Shown here: positions 51,384-60,326 of the stretch, piece after piece
Layout of the letters: every line of letters starts with the position of its first letter
Numbering within the stretch: position 1 is the first letter of the stretch
DNA from: an uncultured Oscillospiraceae bacterium
GTDB taxonomy: Bacteria > Bacillota > Clostridia > Oscillospirales > Acutalibacteraceae
Direction of reading: 5' to 3'
Assembly: GCA_902492045.1 (NCBI GenBank)
Contig: CABUKB010000003.1
Location: 1-64,000 of the forward strand
Length of the DNA: 64,000 bases
Made by a program: the position numbers and the translations under genes
Notes under the pieces: model-generated
What the model was told of the DNA's origin: nothing
The model's input: the letters and a program-made list of their open reading frames with translations, nothing else
Databases searched by the model: none

Positions 51384-52142
51384 TCACACCCCGCCGAACC
51401 GGCGGTTGCGTCGGGCGTATTCCCGCAGCGCCTCGTCAAGAGCCGCCGGGGTATAATCCGGCCACAGGATATCCTGAAACACATATTCTGCGTAAGCAGA
51501 CTGCCAAATAAGAAAATTGGACGTACGGCTCTCCCCGCTCGGACGCAAAATCAAATCCGGATCCGGTTGTCCGGCCGTAAAAAGCCGGTCCTCAAGCTGG
51601 GTAGCGTCGATGTCTTCAACAGATAGGCGTCCCTTCTGGACATCTCCCGCCAGCCGTTTGACGGCATGGAGAATTTCGTCCCGCCCCCCATAGTTGACCG
51701 CAATGTTAAGAGTCATGCCGGTTTTGTGAGCGGTAGATGCCTCGGCATGGGCCATGAGTTCCTGGATATCGGGCGCCAACGGGTGCCGGTCCCCGATAAA
51801 TCGGGTGCGGATATTCTCCTTTGTGAAATCCTCCAGCGATTCTTTGAGGTAATCCCGCAGAAGATTCATGATCGCGTCGACTTCGGCCCGGGGACGTTTC
51901 CAGTTTTCGGTCGAAAACGCAAACACCGTCAGATAGCGGATCCCCCGTTTTTCGCAATGCTTGACGATTTTACGAAACACCCGCGCGCCCGTGACATGGC
52001 CCGCCTGCCGAGGCAGACCGCGCTGCCGGGCCCAACGGCCGTTCCCGTCCATAATAATCCCGATATGTTTCGGCAGCTTTGCCGTGGAAATCACTTCCAC
52101 AGGAGGCGTCTTTTTCAAAAACCAACCCATCCGTTGCTCCAT
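51384..52142 (-). CDS. uppS: Undecaprenyl-diphosphate synthase (isoprenyl transferase)
   Basis: This 252-residue cis-prenyltransferase extends FPP to the C55 carrier. Motifs are IIMDGNGRWARQRGLPR, FAFSTENWKRP, NIAVNYGGRDEI and LILRPSGESRTSNFLIWQ. The last motif reads RPSGE, where RTSGE or RPGGE is common, a mild variant. Start may also be five codons later. Confidence 0.95.
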   Translation of the reverse strand: MEQRMGWFLKKTPPVEVISTAKLPKHIGIIMDGNGRWARQRGLPRQAGHVTGARVFRKIVKHCEKRGIRYLTVFAFSTENWKRPRAEVDAIMNLLRDYLKESLEDFTKENIRTRFIGDRHPLAPDIQELMAHAEASTAHKTGMTLNIAVNYGGRDEILHAVKRLAGDVQKGRLSVEDIDATQLEDRLFTAGQPDPDLILRPSGESRTSNFLIWQSAYAEYVFQDILWPDYTPAALDEALREYARRNRRFGGV

Positions 52143-52193
52143 CTCCCGATCTGTCTGATAGGGCGGTCATGCGTATAGCCCTGTCCGGCCGCA

Positions 52194-52748
52194 TCAGAGT
52201 TCCAGGATTTCTTTCTCCTTCTTGGAGGCAGCCGCGTCGATTTCCTTACAAAACGTATCCGTCAGTTCCTGCATCCGTTTTTCCGCATCTTTCAAATCGT
52301 CTTCCGTAATCTCGGATTTCTTTTTCATATCCTTGAGCTTATCGAGAGCATCGCGCCGGATCGAGCGCACCGCCACTTTGGCCTCCTCGCTGTATTTGTA
52401 AACCGTCTTGACGAGGTCACGCCGGCGTTCTTCGGTCAATGGAGGGAAATTCAACCGCAGGGCACTGCCGTCGTTCTGAGGATTCAGGCCGATGTCGGAG
52501 GCTTGGATGGCTTTTTCGATGGCCTTCAGGGTGCTTTTATCCCACGGAGCAATCAACAATGTGCGAGGTTCCGGAACCGACACCGCCGCCATTTGGTTGA
52601 CCGGCGTCGGGGCGCCGTAATAATCCACCATCACTTTATCTAACACGCTGGGGGTCGCGCGGCCAGCCCGGATGGTGGCAAACTCCCCCATCATGGCATT
52701 GACCGTCTTGTTCATTTTTTCCCGCGCGGTTTGAAATACCTGTTCCAT
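52194..52748 (-). CDS. frr: Ribosome recycling factor
   Basis: This 184-residue factor splits post-termination ribosomes with EF-G. Motifs are GRATPSVLDKVMVDYYG, TPVNQMAAVSVPEPRTL and ERRRDLVKTVYKYSEEAKVAVRSIRRDA. GGAGG precedes the ATG. Second gene of its operon. Confidence 0.98.
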   Translation of the reverse strand: MEQVFQTAREKMNKTVNAMMGEFATIRAGRATPSVLDKVMVDYYGAPTPVNQMAAVSVPEPRTLLIAPWDKSTLKAIEKAIQASDIGLNPQNDGSALRLNFPPLTEERRRDLVKTVYKYSEEAKVAVRSIRRDALDKLKDMKKKSEITEDDLKDAEKRMQELTDTFCKEIDAAASKKEKEILEL

Positions 52749-52781
52749 ACTGTTACCTCCGTCTATTCAAAATAGGACTAC

Positions 52782-53489
52782 TCAGGGTTTTACAAGGGTA
52801 CCCACCGGTTCCCCACAGGCGGCACGCACAATATTTTGCGGATCTCCGAGATCGAACACCAGAATGGGCAAACCGTTGTCGTGGCAGAGAGTGGCCGCAG
52901 TGGTGTCCATCACCTGCAGATTCCGGTTGAGGACATCCCAATAACTCAGTGTGTCGAAGCGTACTGCGTCCGGATTTTTTTTCGGATCGCTGTCGTAAAC
53001 ACCGTCCACCATGCTCGCCTTAAAAATAATATCGGCTTCGATTTCCGCCGCACGGAGAGCCGACGCGGTGTCGGTAGAGAAAAAGGGATTTCCGGTTCCA
53101 CAGCCGAAAATAACGACCCTCCCCTTCTCCAAATGCCGTACAGCACGGTTTCGGATATAAGGTTCGGCGATCTGGTTCATCCCGATGGCCGTCTGCACCC
53201 GCACAACACATCCGAGCTGCTCTAAGGCGTCTGCCAGTCCCAAAGCGTTTATCGTGGTGGCCAGCATTCCCATATGGTCGGCTCTAGTGCGGTCCATGCT
53301 GCCGCTTGAGCGCCCTCGCCAGAAATTGCCTCCTCCCACCACGATGGCCATCTGAATTCCCGCATCCGTACACTCCTTGACCGAGGCGCATATTTTCAAA
53401 ACGGTGTCGAAATCCAAGCCAAACCCCCGATCGCCGGCCATAGCCTCTCCACTGAGTTTGAGCAAGATCCGCTTATACTTCGGCTGCAT
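52782..53489 (-). CDS. pyrH: UMP kinase
   Basis: UMP kinase phosphorylates UMP to UDP. The protein of about 235 residues has KRILLKLSGEAMAG, IVVGGGNFWRGR, the DRTRADHMGMLATTINALGL region, and GTGNPFFSTDTASALRAAEI. The ATG at 53489 has GGAAG 8 bases upstream; a GTG 9 bases before is less well placed. First gene of the long pyrH-polC operon. Confidence 0.97.
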   Translation of the reverse strand: MQPKYKRILLKLSGEAMAGDRGFGLDFDTVLKICASVKECTDAGIQMAIVVGGGNFWRGRSSGSMDRTRADHMGMLATTINALGLADALEQLGCVVRVQTAIGMNQIAEPYIRNRAVRHLEKGRVVIFGCGTGNPFFSTDTASALRAAEIEADIIFKASMVDGVYDSDPKKNPDAVRFDTLSYWDVLNRNLQVMDTTAATLCHDNGLPILVFDLGDPQNIVRAACGEPVGTLVKP

Positions 53490-53536
53490 CGTTGTCACTT
53501 CCGTTTCTTTATGGATTCGCTCTGTACTCTTTTGCT

Positions 53537-53565
53537 ATTTTACACTAAACCGGCCCACCTGTAAA
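53537..53565 (-). promoter_or_regulatory. Promoter of the pyrH-polC operon
   Basis: On the minus strand, TTTACA (53560-53565), 17 bases and TAAAAT (53537-53542), about 45 bases before pyrH. Confidence 0.7.
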
Positions 53566-53706
53566 GGCGTATGAAAAAAACATTGGATTTTTTGCGAGCC
53601 TACAAAATACCTCACGCTTTATTCTGGGATCTATTTAAAAGTTCTATTCCGCTGCCCTCGCCGCCTTTTAAGGGGCATCCCCTCGGGTCGACACCGGCTT
53701 CATCGG

Positions 53707-53751
53707 AAAAGCCCCAGCGACTATCGGCAATCCGAAGTTGCTGGGGCTTTT
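53707..53751. terminator. Terminator between the DUF4190 genes and pyrH
   Basis: AAAAGCCCCAGC (53707-53718) and GCTGGGGCTTTT (53740-53751) form a 12-bp stem with A/T ends on both sides. It ends the DUF4190 transcripts. The rest of 53566-53829 holds no supported gene. Confidence 0.9.
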
Positions 53752-53829
53752 GACCCGGCAGAAGCTCTCCAATGGAGAAAAATTCTTCAAAAACAAGCCG
53801 GGTCGTATTCGCGGATAGTGGTTACCCGG

Positions 53830-54345
53830 CTATTTCAAAATACACGCCCAAAAAGCCTGTTGATAGGGCAAGCCGTACGGTTCGATATACGGTATTTCCT
53901 GTATGGACTCATACATTTCAATAAACAGCACGGCCATGATGACCACGATTATTAAAGATAAAAATAAACCTATGCCGGAAAGCACAATACCGGCGGTTGC
54001 CATGCCGCCAGCCCGCTGACGCTTGGCCAAAATTCCAAGGACCAATCCGACGACCGCACATGGCAGCCCGATAAAAAAGCTGGTGCTGAAGACTATGCAG
54101 ATAATTCCCAGCACCAAAGAGGCAATCGCCTTTCCCTGGCCCTGATTGACGGGGACCGGATTAGGAAGCGTGTAGTAATAGGGCATCGTGTTGCCGGGAA
54201 CGATCGGATAGACGGGTGTGACGGGCATCTGCGGATGAACCGGAGACGGATTGGGATATGACGCCGGGGCCGCAGGCGGATCGCTCGGCGGTGCGTACTG
54301 TTCGCCGTAAAGCGAGGAACCGCGATTCGAATCGGATTGATACAC
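53830..54345 (-). CDS. DUF4190-domain membrane protein (second of a tandem pair)
   Basis: This protein of 171 residues has a Pro-rich N-terminal half (PPAAPASYPNPSPV) and two membrane segments in a DUF4190 core (GKAIASLVLGIICIVF, AGGMATAGIVLSGIGLFLSL). It starts with GTG at 54343-54345 and AGGAGG. It is a paralogue of the gene just upstream. Function unknown. Confidence 0.8.
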   Translation of the reverse strand: MYQSDSNRGSSLYGEQYAPPSDPPAAPASYPNPSPVHPQMPVTPVYPIVPGNTMPYYYTLPNPVPVNQGQGKAIASLVLGIICIVFSTSFFIGLPCAVVGLVLGILAKRQRAGGMATAGIVLSGIGLFLSLIIVVIMAVLFIEMYESIQEIPYIEPYGLPYQQAFWACILK

Positions 54346-54382
54346 CGAAGGACCTCCTAGCTAAAGGTGTGCCTTCCCTCCC

Positions 54383-54883
54383 TTACAGGAAAAGGCGGCA
54401 GAACCCATAGATATTCTCCATAATTTGCTCCGTCCAACCCCAGTTAAAAACCGCAAGGCAGATGGAAATCGCGGAAAATACCAGTGAGATGGTGTTGAGG
54501 ACGATGCCGGCAGTCGCCATGCCGGAGGAGGGCGTATTGAGACTTTTGGCGTTAAGTCCTAGAACCAGGCCGATAATGGGCAAAGGAATAAAGCCACAAC
54601 ATACCAAAGAAATGATTCCAAGGACCAAAGAAGCCGTGGCCTTGCCTTTGGCCGGGTCAATCTGAGGGCCGGGAGCCGGAGAATAATAAGGCGGCGTGTA
54701 TCCCGGCTGCTGCTGGTAATAATTGTACTGCCCCGCGTTTTGGGGAGGTGTGTAAGGCGCCTGAGCAGGAGGGACCGGCTGCTGTGCCGGTGGAACAGGC
54801 GGATACTGCGGAGGCACGGGTGGCTGCGGGGTTTCCGGCGAGTTCTCCGAATCGTTCGGGCGGGGGGTATATTCATCGGCCAT
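54383..54883 (-). CDS. DUF4190-domain membrane protein (first of a tandem pair)
   Basis: This 166-residue protein has an N-terminal region rich in Pro, Gln and Tyr (YYQQQPGYTPPYYSP) and two membrane helices (GKATASLVLGIISLVCC, SGMATAGIVLNTISLVF). The N-terminal region is probably disordered and cytoplasmic. GAGGAGGT precedes the ATG. Duplicate of the downstream gene; 37 bases separate them. Confidence 0.82.
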   Translation of the reverse strand: MADEYTPRPNDSENSPETPQPPVPPQYPPVPPAQQPVPPAQAPYTPPQNAGQYNYYQQQPGYTPPYYSPAPGPQIDPAKGKATASLVLGIISLVCCGFIPLPIIGLVLGLNAKSLNTPSSGMATAGIVLNTISLVFSAISICLAVFNWGWTEQIMENIYGFCRLFL

Positions 54884-54917
54884 TAGGGGTTACCTCCTCA
54901 AATGTTTCTTTACGTAC

Positions 54918-54946
54918 ATCATATCAAAAAAACGGCCGGATTACAA
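54918..54946 (-). promoter_or_regulatory. Promoter of the DUF4190 pair
   Basis: On the minus strand, TTGTAA (54941-54946), 17 bases and TATGAT (54918-54923). Confidence 0.6.
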
Positions 54947-55030
54947 CGGTATTTCGATAAAAAATCCGCGCGCGGTGTGGCGGTGTCTTTTTGGGACACA
55001 CTATAGACAAATTGAGAAAGGATGGGCAAG

Positions 55031-56476
55031 ATGGAAGAAAAGCGCACAACGATGACGGGACGGTATGAAACCGATACCTCCATGCTGGAAAACCAGCTGC
55101 GGCTAGCCGCTAGCTTTGATTTAATTGGCCGGAATATTCGCATTGGCGGCTGCCGGGCAACCCTGTATTTTGTGGATGGATTTGCCAAAGACGAGGTCAT
55201 GGAAAAAATTCTGGAATACCTGATGAAATTGACACCGGAAGAAATGGCGGGGCGGCAGAGCGCTGAAGAGTTTTCCCGGCATTTCATGACTTATGTGGAG
55301 GTATCTACGGCTGCGGATATCCCGGCGGTGATCACCGGCATACTGTCGGGGACGCTTGCCCTGATTATTGAGGGATTCGAACAGGCCCTCATGATCGACG
55401 CACGGACATATCCGGCGCGCGGCGTGGAGGAGCCGGAGGATGACAAGGTCCTGCGGGGCGCTCACGACGGCTTTGTGGAAACGCTGATATTCAACACCGC
55501 CTTGATACGGCGGCGTATACGGGATCCGCAGCTGACGATGGAATACCTCCAAATCGGCACCACCTCCCAAACCGATGTTGTCCTTTGCTATATGGACGAG
55601 CGAGTGAATCATAAACAACTGCGGGAATTGCGGAACAAGCTGAAAGGCATACGCATCCCCTCCCTGACCATGGGGCAGGAAAGCCTGGCGGAATGCCTGC
55701 TCCGCCGTCAGTGGTATAATCCCTTTCCCAAAGTTCGGTATACGGAGCGCCCGGACTGCGCGAGCGCAAGTGTGGCGGAGGGAAAGATCCTGCTGATAGT
55801 GGACAACTCCCCCGCCGTCATGATCCTGCCCACCACCATTTTCGATTTTATTCAGGATACCAACGACTTTTACTTTCCCCCTTTAGTGGGAACCTACCTG
55901 CGCCTAGTCCGAGGCATTGTGTTTTTCCTCACCCTGTTTTTGACGCCGATCTGGTATCTGCTCATGCAAAATCCGGAAATGATCCCGCCTTGGCTGGAAT
56001 TCGTCCGGATCAAGGAACCCAACACGGTGCCCATTATCATACAGTTGTTCGTCATAGAGGTCATGATCGACGGGGTAAAGCTCGCCTCTCTCAACACACC
56101 CGGGGCCCTGAACAACGCTTTTGGGATGGTGGGGGCGCTTCTTCTGGGGGAATTCGCCATAACAGCGGGGCTGTTCGTGTCCGAAGTCATGTTGTATATG
56201 GCCTTTGTTGCCGTGGCCAATTTCACACAGCCGAGTTATGAATTGGGCTATGCCTTTAAGCTGTTCCGCATGCTGTTTCTCCTCTTGACCTGGCTGTTCA
56301 ACCTGTGGGGATTCGCGGCCGGCGTCATTCTGATGTTTATCGTGCTGCTGACGACCAGGACCATATCCGGACGCAGCTATTTTTATCCGCTCATCCCCTT
56401 TGACGGAAAAGCGTTATGGGCGCTGATGGTGCGTAGGCCGATCACCCGTCACAATGCGGGAGAAAAACGCCGTTAA
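55031..56476 (+). CDS. spoVAF: GerA-family spore germination protein, SpoVAF-like
   Basis: This protein of about 481 residues has an N-terminal soluble domain (about 1-270) with DVVLCYMDERVNHKQL. The GerA-type membrane domain has about five helices and reads FDFIQDTNDFYFPPLVGTYLRLVRG and EVMIDGVKLASLNTPGALNNAFGMVGALLLGEFAI. SpoVAF proteins sit in the inner spore membrane and promote germination with other receptors. The gene stands alone, without a spoVA operon nearby, and a GTGTC/GACAC inverted repeat precedes it. Start at 55031 is better spaced from AAAGG than the ATG 9 bases before. Confidence 0.9.
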   Translation: MEEKRTTMTGRYETDTSMLENQLRLAASFDLIGRNIRIGGCRATLYFVDGFAKDEVMEKILEYLMKLTPEEMAGRQSAEEFSRHFMTYVEVSTAADIPAVITGILSGTLALIIEGFEQALMIDARTYPARGVEEPEDDKVLRGAHDGFVETLIFNTALIRRRIRDPQLTMEYLQIGTTSQTDVVLCYMDERVNHKQLRELRNKLKGIRIPSLTMGQESLAECLLRRQWYNPFPKVRYTERPDCASASVAEGKILLIVDNSPAVMILPTTIFDFIQDTNDFYFPPLVGTYLRLVRGIVFFLTLFLTPIWYLLMQNPEMIPPWLEFVRIKEPNTVPIIIQLFVIEVMIDGVKLASLNTPGALNNAFGMVGALLLGEFAITAGLFVSEVMLYMAFVAVANFTQPSYELGYAFKLFRMLFLLLTWLFNLWGFAAGVILMFIVLLTTRTISGRSYFYPLIPFDGKALWALMVRRPITRHNAGEKRR

Positions 56477-56527
56477 GGACGGAACGATCCGCATGGCGGG
56501 AAAGCACGCGCGGCCCGGATATAGCTC

Positions 56528-56557
56528 TTGCAGGGTACTGGGAAAATATGCTATACT
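56528..56557 (+). promoter_or_regulatory. Promoter before the DUF951 and prfA genes
   Basis: TTGCAG (56528-56533), 18 bases and TATACT (56552-56557), about 60 bases before the DUF951 ATG. Confidence 0.65.
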
Positions 56558-56619
56558 AGGACACGAATCAAATCGCTAGGTGGCCGCCGGATCGGCGGCC
56601 AAACGTGGAGGGCGGCTAA

Positions 56620-56814
56620 ATGGACGTACGGGTCGGTGATATTTTGGAAATGAAAAAGCCTCATCCTTGCGGAAGCCGCCGTTTCGCCGTACTGCGGGTG
56701 GGAATGGATTTCCGACTCAAATGCGAGGGATGCGGGCATGAGGTGATGGCCCCGCGGCTCAAGATCGAAAGGCATATCCGGAAAATCGAGCATCTCGAGG
56801 AAGATCACGGCTAG
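56620..56814 (+). CDS. DUF951 small zinc-ribbon-like protein
   Basis: This 64-residue protein has the family pattern VGDILEMKKPHPCGSRRF, FRLKCEGCGHEVMAPRLKIER. The HPCG cysteine and the CxxC pair suggest a metal site. Function is unknown, and the family is widespread in Firmicutes. GGAGGG precedes the ATG. It lies 40 bases before prfA. Confidence 0.9.
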   Translation: MDVRVGDILEMKKPHPCGSRRFAVLRVGMDFRLKCEGCGHEVMAPRLKIERHIRKIEHLEEDHG

Positions 56815-56854
56815 TCCTGCCGGGACATGGAATCAACGAAAGGACGGATGGCCG

Positions 56855-57931
56855 ATGTTTGAACAGCTCGATCAGGTGGAAAGGCGGTTGGAGGAGATCA
56901 CCCACCGCCTGTGCGATCCCGGTGTGACCGGGAATCCGGAGGAATACAGGCGGCTGCTTCAAGAGAGCAGCCGCCTGACCCCCTTGGTGGATACCTACCG
57001 GCAGTATAAAAAGACCGGTTTGGATATGCAGGAGGCCAGAGACCTGCTAAACGAAGGCGGTCTGGATGAGGAAATCCGGCGTCTCGCGGAGATGGAGCTT
57101 ACAGAGAACAAGGACAAGCGCGAACGCCTGGCCGAAGAACTCAAGATTCTCCTGCTGCCCCGCGACCCCAACGACGAGCGAAGCGTAATCATGGAAATCC
57201 GGGCCGGAGCCGGCGGAGAGGAATCCGCCTTGTTTGCGGGAAGCTTATATCGCATGTATACGATGTATGCCGCCGCGCGGGGCTATCGGACCGAAGTGGT
57301 CGGCTTCAATGAAACCGAACTCGGCGGATTCAAAGAGATCAGTTTCCTGGTTTCGGGCGAGGGGGCGTACAGCCGCCTGAAATTTGAAAGCGGCGTCCAC
57401 CGCGTTCAGCGGGTTCCCGAGACCGAGACGGGCGGGCGTATTCACACTTCCACCGCCACAGTCGCGGTATTGCCCGAAGCCGAAGAGGTGGAGGTGGACA
57501 TCGACCCCAAAGATCTGCAGATCGACACCTTCCGTTCCAGTGGCGCCGGCGGGCAGCATATCAATAAAACCGAGTCGGCGATTCGGATCACCCATCTGCC
57601 CACCGGTCTGGTGGTGGAATGTCAGGACGAACGCAGCCAGTTTAAAAACCGGGATAAGGCCATGCGGGTTCTCCGCGCCCGCCTGCTTGAAAGCAAGCAG
57701 GCGGAACAGCGTTCCGCCATTGCTGCCGACCGCCGCTCCCAAGTGGGGACCGGCGACCGCAGCGAACGGATCCGCACCTATAATTTTCCCCAGGGGCGGG
57801 TGACGGATCACCGCATCGGGTTAACTCTGTATAAGATCGACAGCATCCTCGACGGGGAATTGGATGACCTGATCGACGCGCTGATCACCGCCGACCGGGC
57901 CGAAAAGCTCCGGGCATCCGCCCCGGAATAA
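56855..57931 (+). CDS. prfA: Peptide chain release factor 1
   Basis: RF1 frees peptides at UAA and UAG. The 358-residue protein has the peptidyl-hydrolysis motif SSGAGGQHINKTESA, with the Gln methylated by PrmC in other bacteria, and GGRIHTSTATVAVLPE, where RF1 reads the stop codon. RF2-specific SPF is absent. No prmC gene follows here, although it often does. Confidence 0.97.
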   Translation: MFEQLDQVERRLEEITHRLCDPGVTGNPEEYRRLLQESSRLTPLVDTYRQYKKTGLDMQEARDLLNEGGLDEEIRRLAEMELTENKDKRERLAEELKILLLPRDPNDERSVIMEIRAGAGGEESALFAGSLYRMYTMYAAARGYRTEVVGFNETELGGFKEISFLVSGEGAYSRLKFESGVHRVQRVPETETGGRIHTSTATVAVLPEAEEVEVDIDPKDLQIDTFRSSGAGGQHINKTESAIRITHLPTGLVVECQDERSQFKNRDKAMRVLRARLLESKQAEQRSAIAADRRSQVGTGDRSERIRTYNFPQGRVTDHRIGLTLYKIDSILDGELDDLIDALITADRAEKLRASAPE

Positions 57932-58020
57932 CTACCCGTTTGGTGCTGGCCGTCAAGGGGAGCTTATAAGGGTGTGGTTTGACCGGTGCGTCGATCTATA
58001 CAGAAAGGACTTGATGGAGC

Positions 58021-59046
58021 ATGTGCCGCCGGAAGACCTTATTGCTTTCGGATTCGACAGACGATATCCAAGAGGCTGCGGCCCTGCTGAGAGCCGGTGA
58101 ACTGGTGGCTATCCCGACCGAAACGGTGTATGGCCTAGCGGCCGATGCAGAAAACGGCACCGCCGTAGCCCGGATCTTTGAGGCCAAAGGGCGGCCGGCG
58201 GACAATCCCCTTATTGTGCATATCGCGGATTGGAAGATGCTGGCCGGGCTGGTATCCGCCGTGCCGCCAGCTGCTGAACAGCTGGCGCGGGCTTTTTGGC
58301 CGGGGCCCCTGACCATGATTTTTCCCAAAGGGCCGCGCGTACCAGACGAGGTAAGTGCCGGTCTTTCCACGGTCGCGGTGCGTATGCCCTCTCATCCGGT
58401 TGCCCAGGCTCTTATCCGGGAGTCGGGATGCCCTCTGGCCGCTCCGTCTGCCAACCGTTCGGGTTCTCCGAGCCCAACGACGGCCTCCCATGTGCTTGCC
58501 GATCTCGACGGCCGCATCGCCGCCGTGGTAGACGGCGGGACCTGTGCCGTCGGCGTAGAATCCACTGTGCTTTTCATGTCAGATGACCGTCCCCGCCTTC
58601 TGCGCCCCGGGGGGGTGACGGTCGGCATGCTGGAACGGGTGGCTGGGCATATTGAGATTGATCCCGCCGTCACCCATATGCTTCAGGAGGGGGAAACCGC
58701 CGCTTCACCGGGCATGAAATACAAGCATTACGCCCCGAATGCGCAGGTGATCATCGTCAAAGGATCGCCGGAGGCATATGCGGATTATGTCAACGCCCGA
58801 ATGGAACAGGGCATCGCAGCGTTATGTTTTGACGAGGACATGCCACGGCTCCAGGTTCCCTGTGTTCCGTACGGCTCCCGTCGGGATTCGGCCTCACAGG
58901 CCAAAAGATTATTTGAATCCTTGCGAAAACTGGACGGTCTGGGCTACAAAATTGCCTATGCCGCCTGCCCGGAGGAAGACGGCATGGGACTGGCGGTTTA
59001 TAACCGGTTGCTGCGGGCGGCGGGATTTGAGGTGGTCGAACTTTGA
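58021..59046 (+). CDS. L-threonylcarbamoyladenylate synthase, Sua5 form
   Basis: This enzyme makes threonylcarbamoyl-AMP for t6A37 tRNA modification. The 341-residue protein has a YrdC domain (AIPTETVYGLAADAEN, KGRPADNPLIVHI, VAVRMPSHPVA, LAAPSANRSGSPSPT) plus the extra C-terminal Sua5 domain with SPGMKYKHYAP. That length distinguishes Sua5 from short TsaC. Its stop overlaps the coaE start. Confidence 0.95.
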   Translation: MCRRKTLLLSDSTDDIQEAAALLRAGELVAIPTETVYGLAADAENGTAVARIFEAKGRPADNPLIVHIADWKMLAGLVSAVPPAAEQLARAFWPGPLTMIFPKGPRVPDEVSAGLSTVAVRMPSHPVAQALIRESGCPLAAPSANRSGSPSPTTASHVLADLDGRIAAVVDGGTCAVGVESTVLFMSDDRPRLLRPGGVTVGMLERVAGHIEIDPAVTHMLQEGETAASPGMKYKHYAPNAQVIIVKGSPEAYADYVNARMEQGIAALCFDEDMPRLQVPCVPYGSRRDSASQAKRLFESLRKLDGLGYKIAYAACPEEDGMGLAVYNRLLRAAGFEVVEL

Positions 59047-59660
59047 AAGATCTGTTTGTGTTGGGCCTGACCGGACCGAGCGGCTCCGGAAAAAGCGAGA
59101 TCGCCCGGCTCTTAAAGGATAAAGGCTATCCGCTCATTGACGCGGATGAACTGACCCGCGAGGTACAACGGCCGGGTTCCCCCTGCCTGTCGGCTCTGGC
59201 CGACGCCTTTTCCCCCGACATTTTACATCCGGACAGATCCCTTAACAGACAGCGATTGGCTGAATTGGCGTTTCAGTCCCCGGAAAAAACCCGGCTTCTC
59301 AACCGCATCGTCCACCCGGCCGTCATGGCACTGTCGGAGGAACGGGTGCGGCAGGCGGCCGAGGCCGGCGCGGGGGCGGCGGTTGTGGACGCTCCGCTTT
59401 TGTTTGAAAGCGGGATGGACCGCATTTGCGACAGGACCGTCGCCGTACTGGCCCCGCCCGAAGAGCGGCTCCGCCGCATCCGGCTGCGGGACGGTCTTAC
59501 GGATACTCAGGCGGAACTGCGGATGGGTGCACAACCCTCCGACGATTATTATACTGCCAGGGCCTCCACGATCATATACAATGACGGGGATCTGGCCCAT
59601 TTGCGGGCTGCGGCGGATCAGCTGGCGGAGGAACTCGAGAGGTGGAGGCGTGAAAGATAA
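59043..59660 (+). CDS. coaE: Dephospho-CoA kinase
   Basis: CoaE completes coenzyme A synthesis. The 205-residue protein has the P-loop GLTGPSGSGKSEIAR, LIDADELTREV, HPAVMALSEERV and VDAPLLFESGM. It starts with TTG, overlapping the previous stop by four bases (TTGA), which suggests coupling. Confidence 0.95.
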   Translation: MKDLFVLGLTGPSGSGKSEIARLLKDKGYPLIDADELTREVQRPGSPCLSALADAFSPDILHPDRSLNRQRLAELAFQSPEKTRLLNRIVHPAVMALSEERVRQAAEAGAGAAVVDAPLLFESGMDRICDRTVAVLAPPEERLRRIRLRDGLTDTQAELRMGAQPSDDYYTARASTIIYNDGDLAHLRAAADQLAEELERWRRER

Positions 59661-60252
59661 AGTGACAGGCGCCGGGCGCCGAAAAGCGTGGCGGTATTGC
59701 ATAGAAGCCGGGATCCTGCTAACGGTGCTAGCGGTTGTGACTATGGCGCTGCGGTATGGTTATCAACGGTATATGCGCTCGGCCTACCCGATCAAATATG
59801 GGGAATATGTGGAAACGTATGCCGATACTTACGGCATCACGCCGTCTCTGATCTATGCGATGATCCGCACGGAAAGCGAATTCGATCCAAACGTGGTGTC
59901 CCGGGCGCAAGCGAAGGGACTGATGCAGATAAAGGACGAAACTTTCGCATGGGTGCAGATGCGCGCCGGAGAAAAAGAGCCGTTTCCCCCGGAAAAACTG
60001 TTTGATCCGGAGATAAACATCCATTACGGCGTGTGCTATATGCGTTTGCTTTTGGAACAGTTTTCCGATACCGACACCATGATCGCCGCCTATAATGCAG
60101 GCCCGACGCGGGTGTCGGAGTGGCTGGATAACACGGCCTATTCCCAGGACGGCAAAACCTTATACCATATTCCTTATGAGGAAACCCTCAACTACGTGGA
60201 GCGGGTGCGCAAGGCCCAGGAAATGTACCGGACGCTCTATGATCTCGAGTAG
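59650..60252 (+). CDS. Lytic transglycosylase, SLT domain
   Basis: This protein of about 200 residues has an N-terminal membrane anchor (about 15-35) and an SLT catalytic domain with YGITPSLIYAMIRTESEFDP (Glu nucleophile), AKGLMQIKDETFAW and NIHYGVCYMRLLL, then AAYNAGP. It cleaves peptidoglycan outside the membrane. The GTG at 59650 overlaps coaE by 11 bases and has GGTGGAGG upstream. A longer frame without good support begins at 59383. Confidence 0.92.
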   Translation: MKDKVTGAGRRKAWRYCIEAGILLTVLAVVTMALRYGYQRYMRSAYPIKYGEYVETYADTYGITPSLIYAMIRTESEFDPNVVSRAQAKGLMQIKDETFAWVQMRAGEKEPFPPEKLFDPEINIHYGVCYMRLLLEQFSDTDTMIAAYNAGPTRVSEWLDNTAYSQDGKTLYHIPYEETLNYVERVRKAQEMYRTLYDLE

Positions 60253-60326
60253 ACGGGTCTTCACAATCGCATAGCGGATCGAAAACCGTGAATACTGTTG
60301 GAGTAATAGAATAGGAGGAAAACAAC

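Noticed and set aside
53571..53753. Sixty-codon plus-strand frame upstream of pyrH
   Set aside because: No ribosome binding site of note, it runs through the terminator hairpin, and its sequence is unlike a protein family.
59383..59649. Extension of the lytic transglycosylase frame upstream by 89 codons
   Set aside because: The region is the coaE gene in another frame. The GTG at 59650 has a good ribosome binding site and starts just before a membrane anchor.
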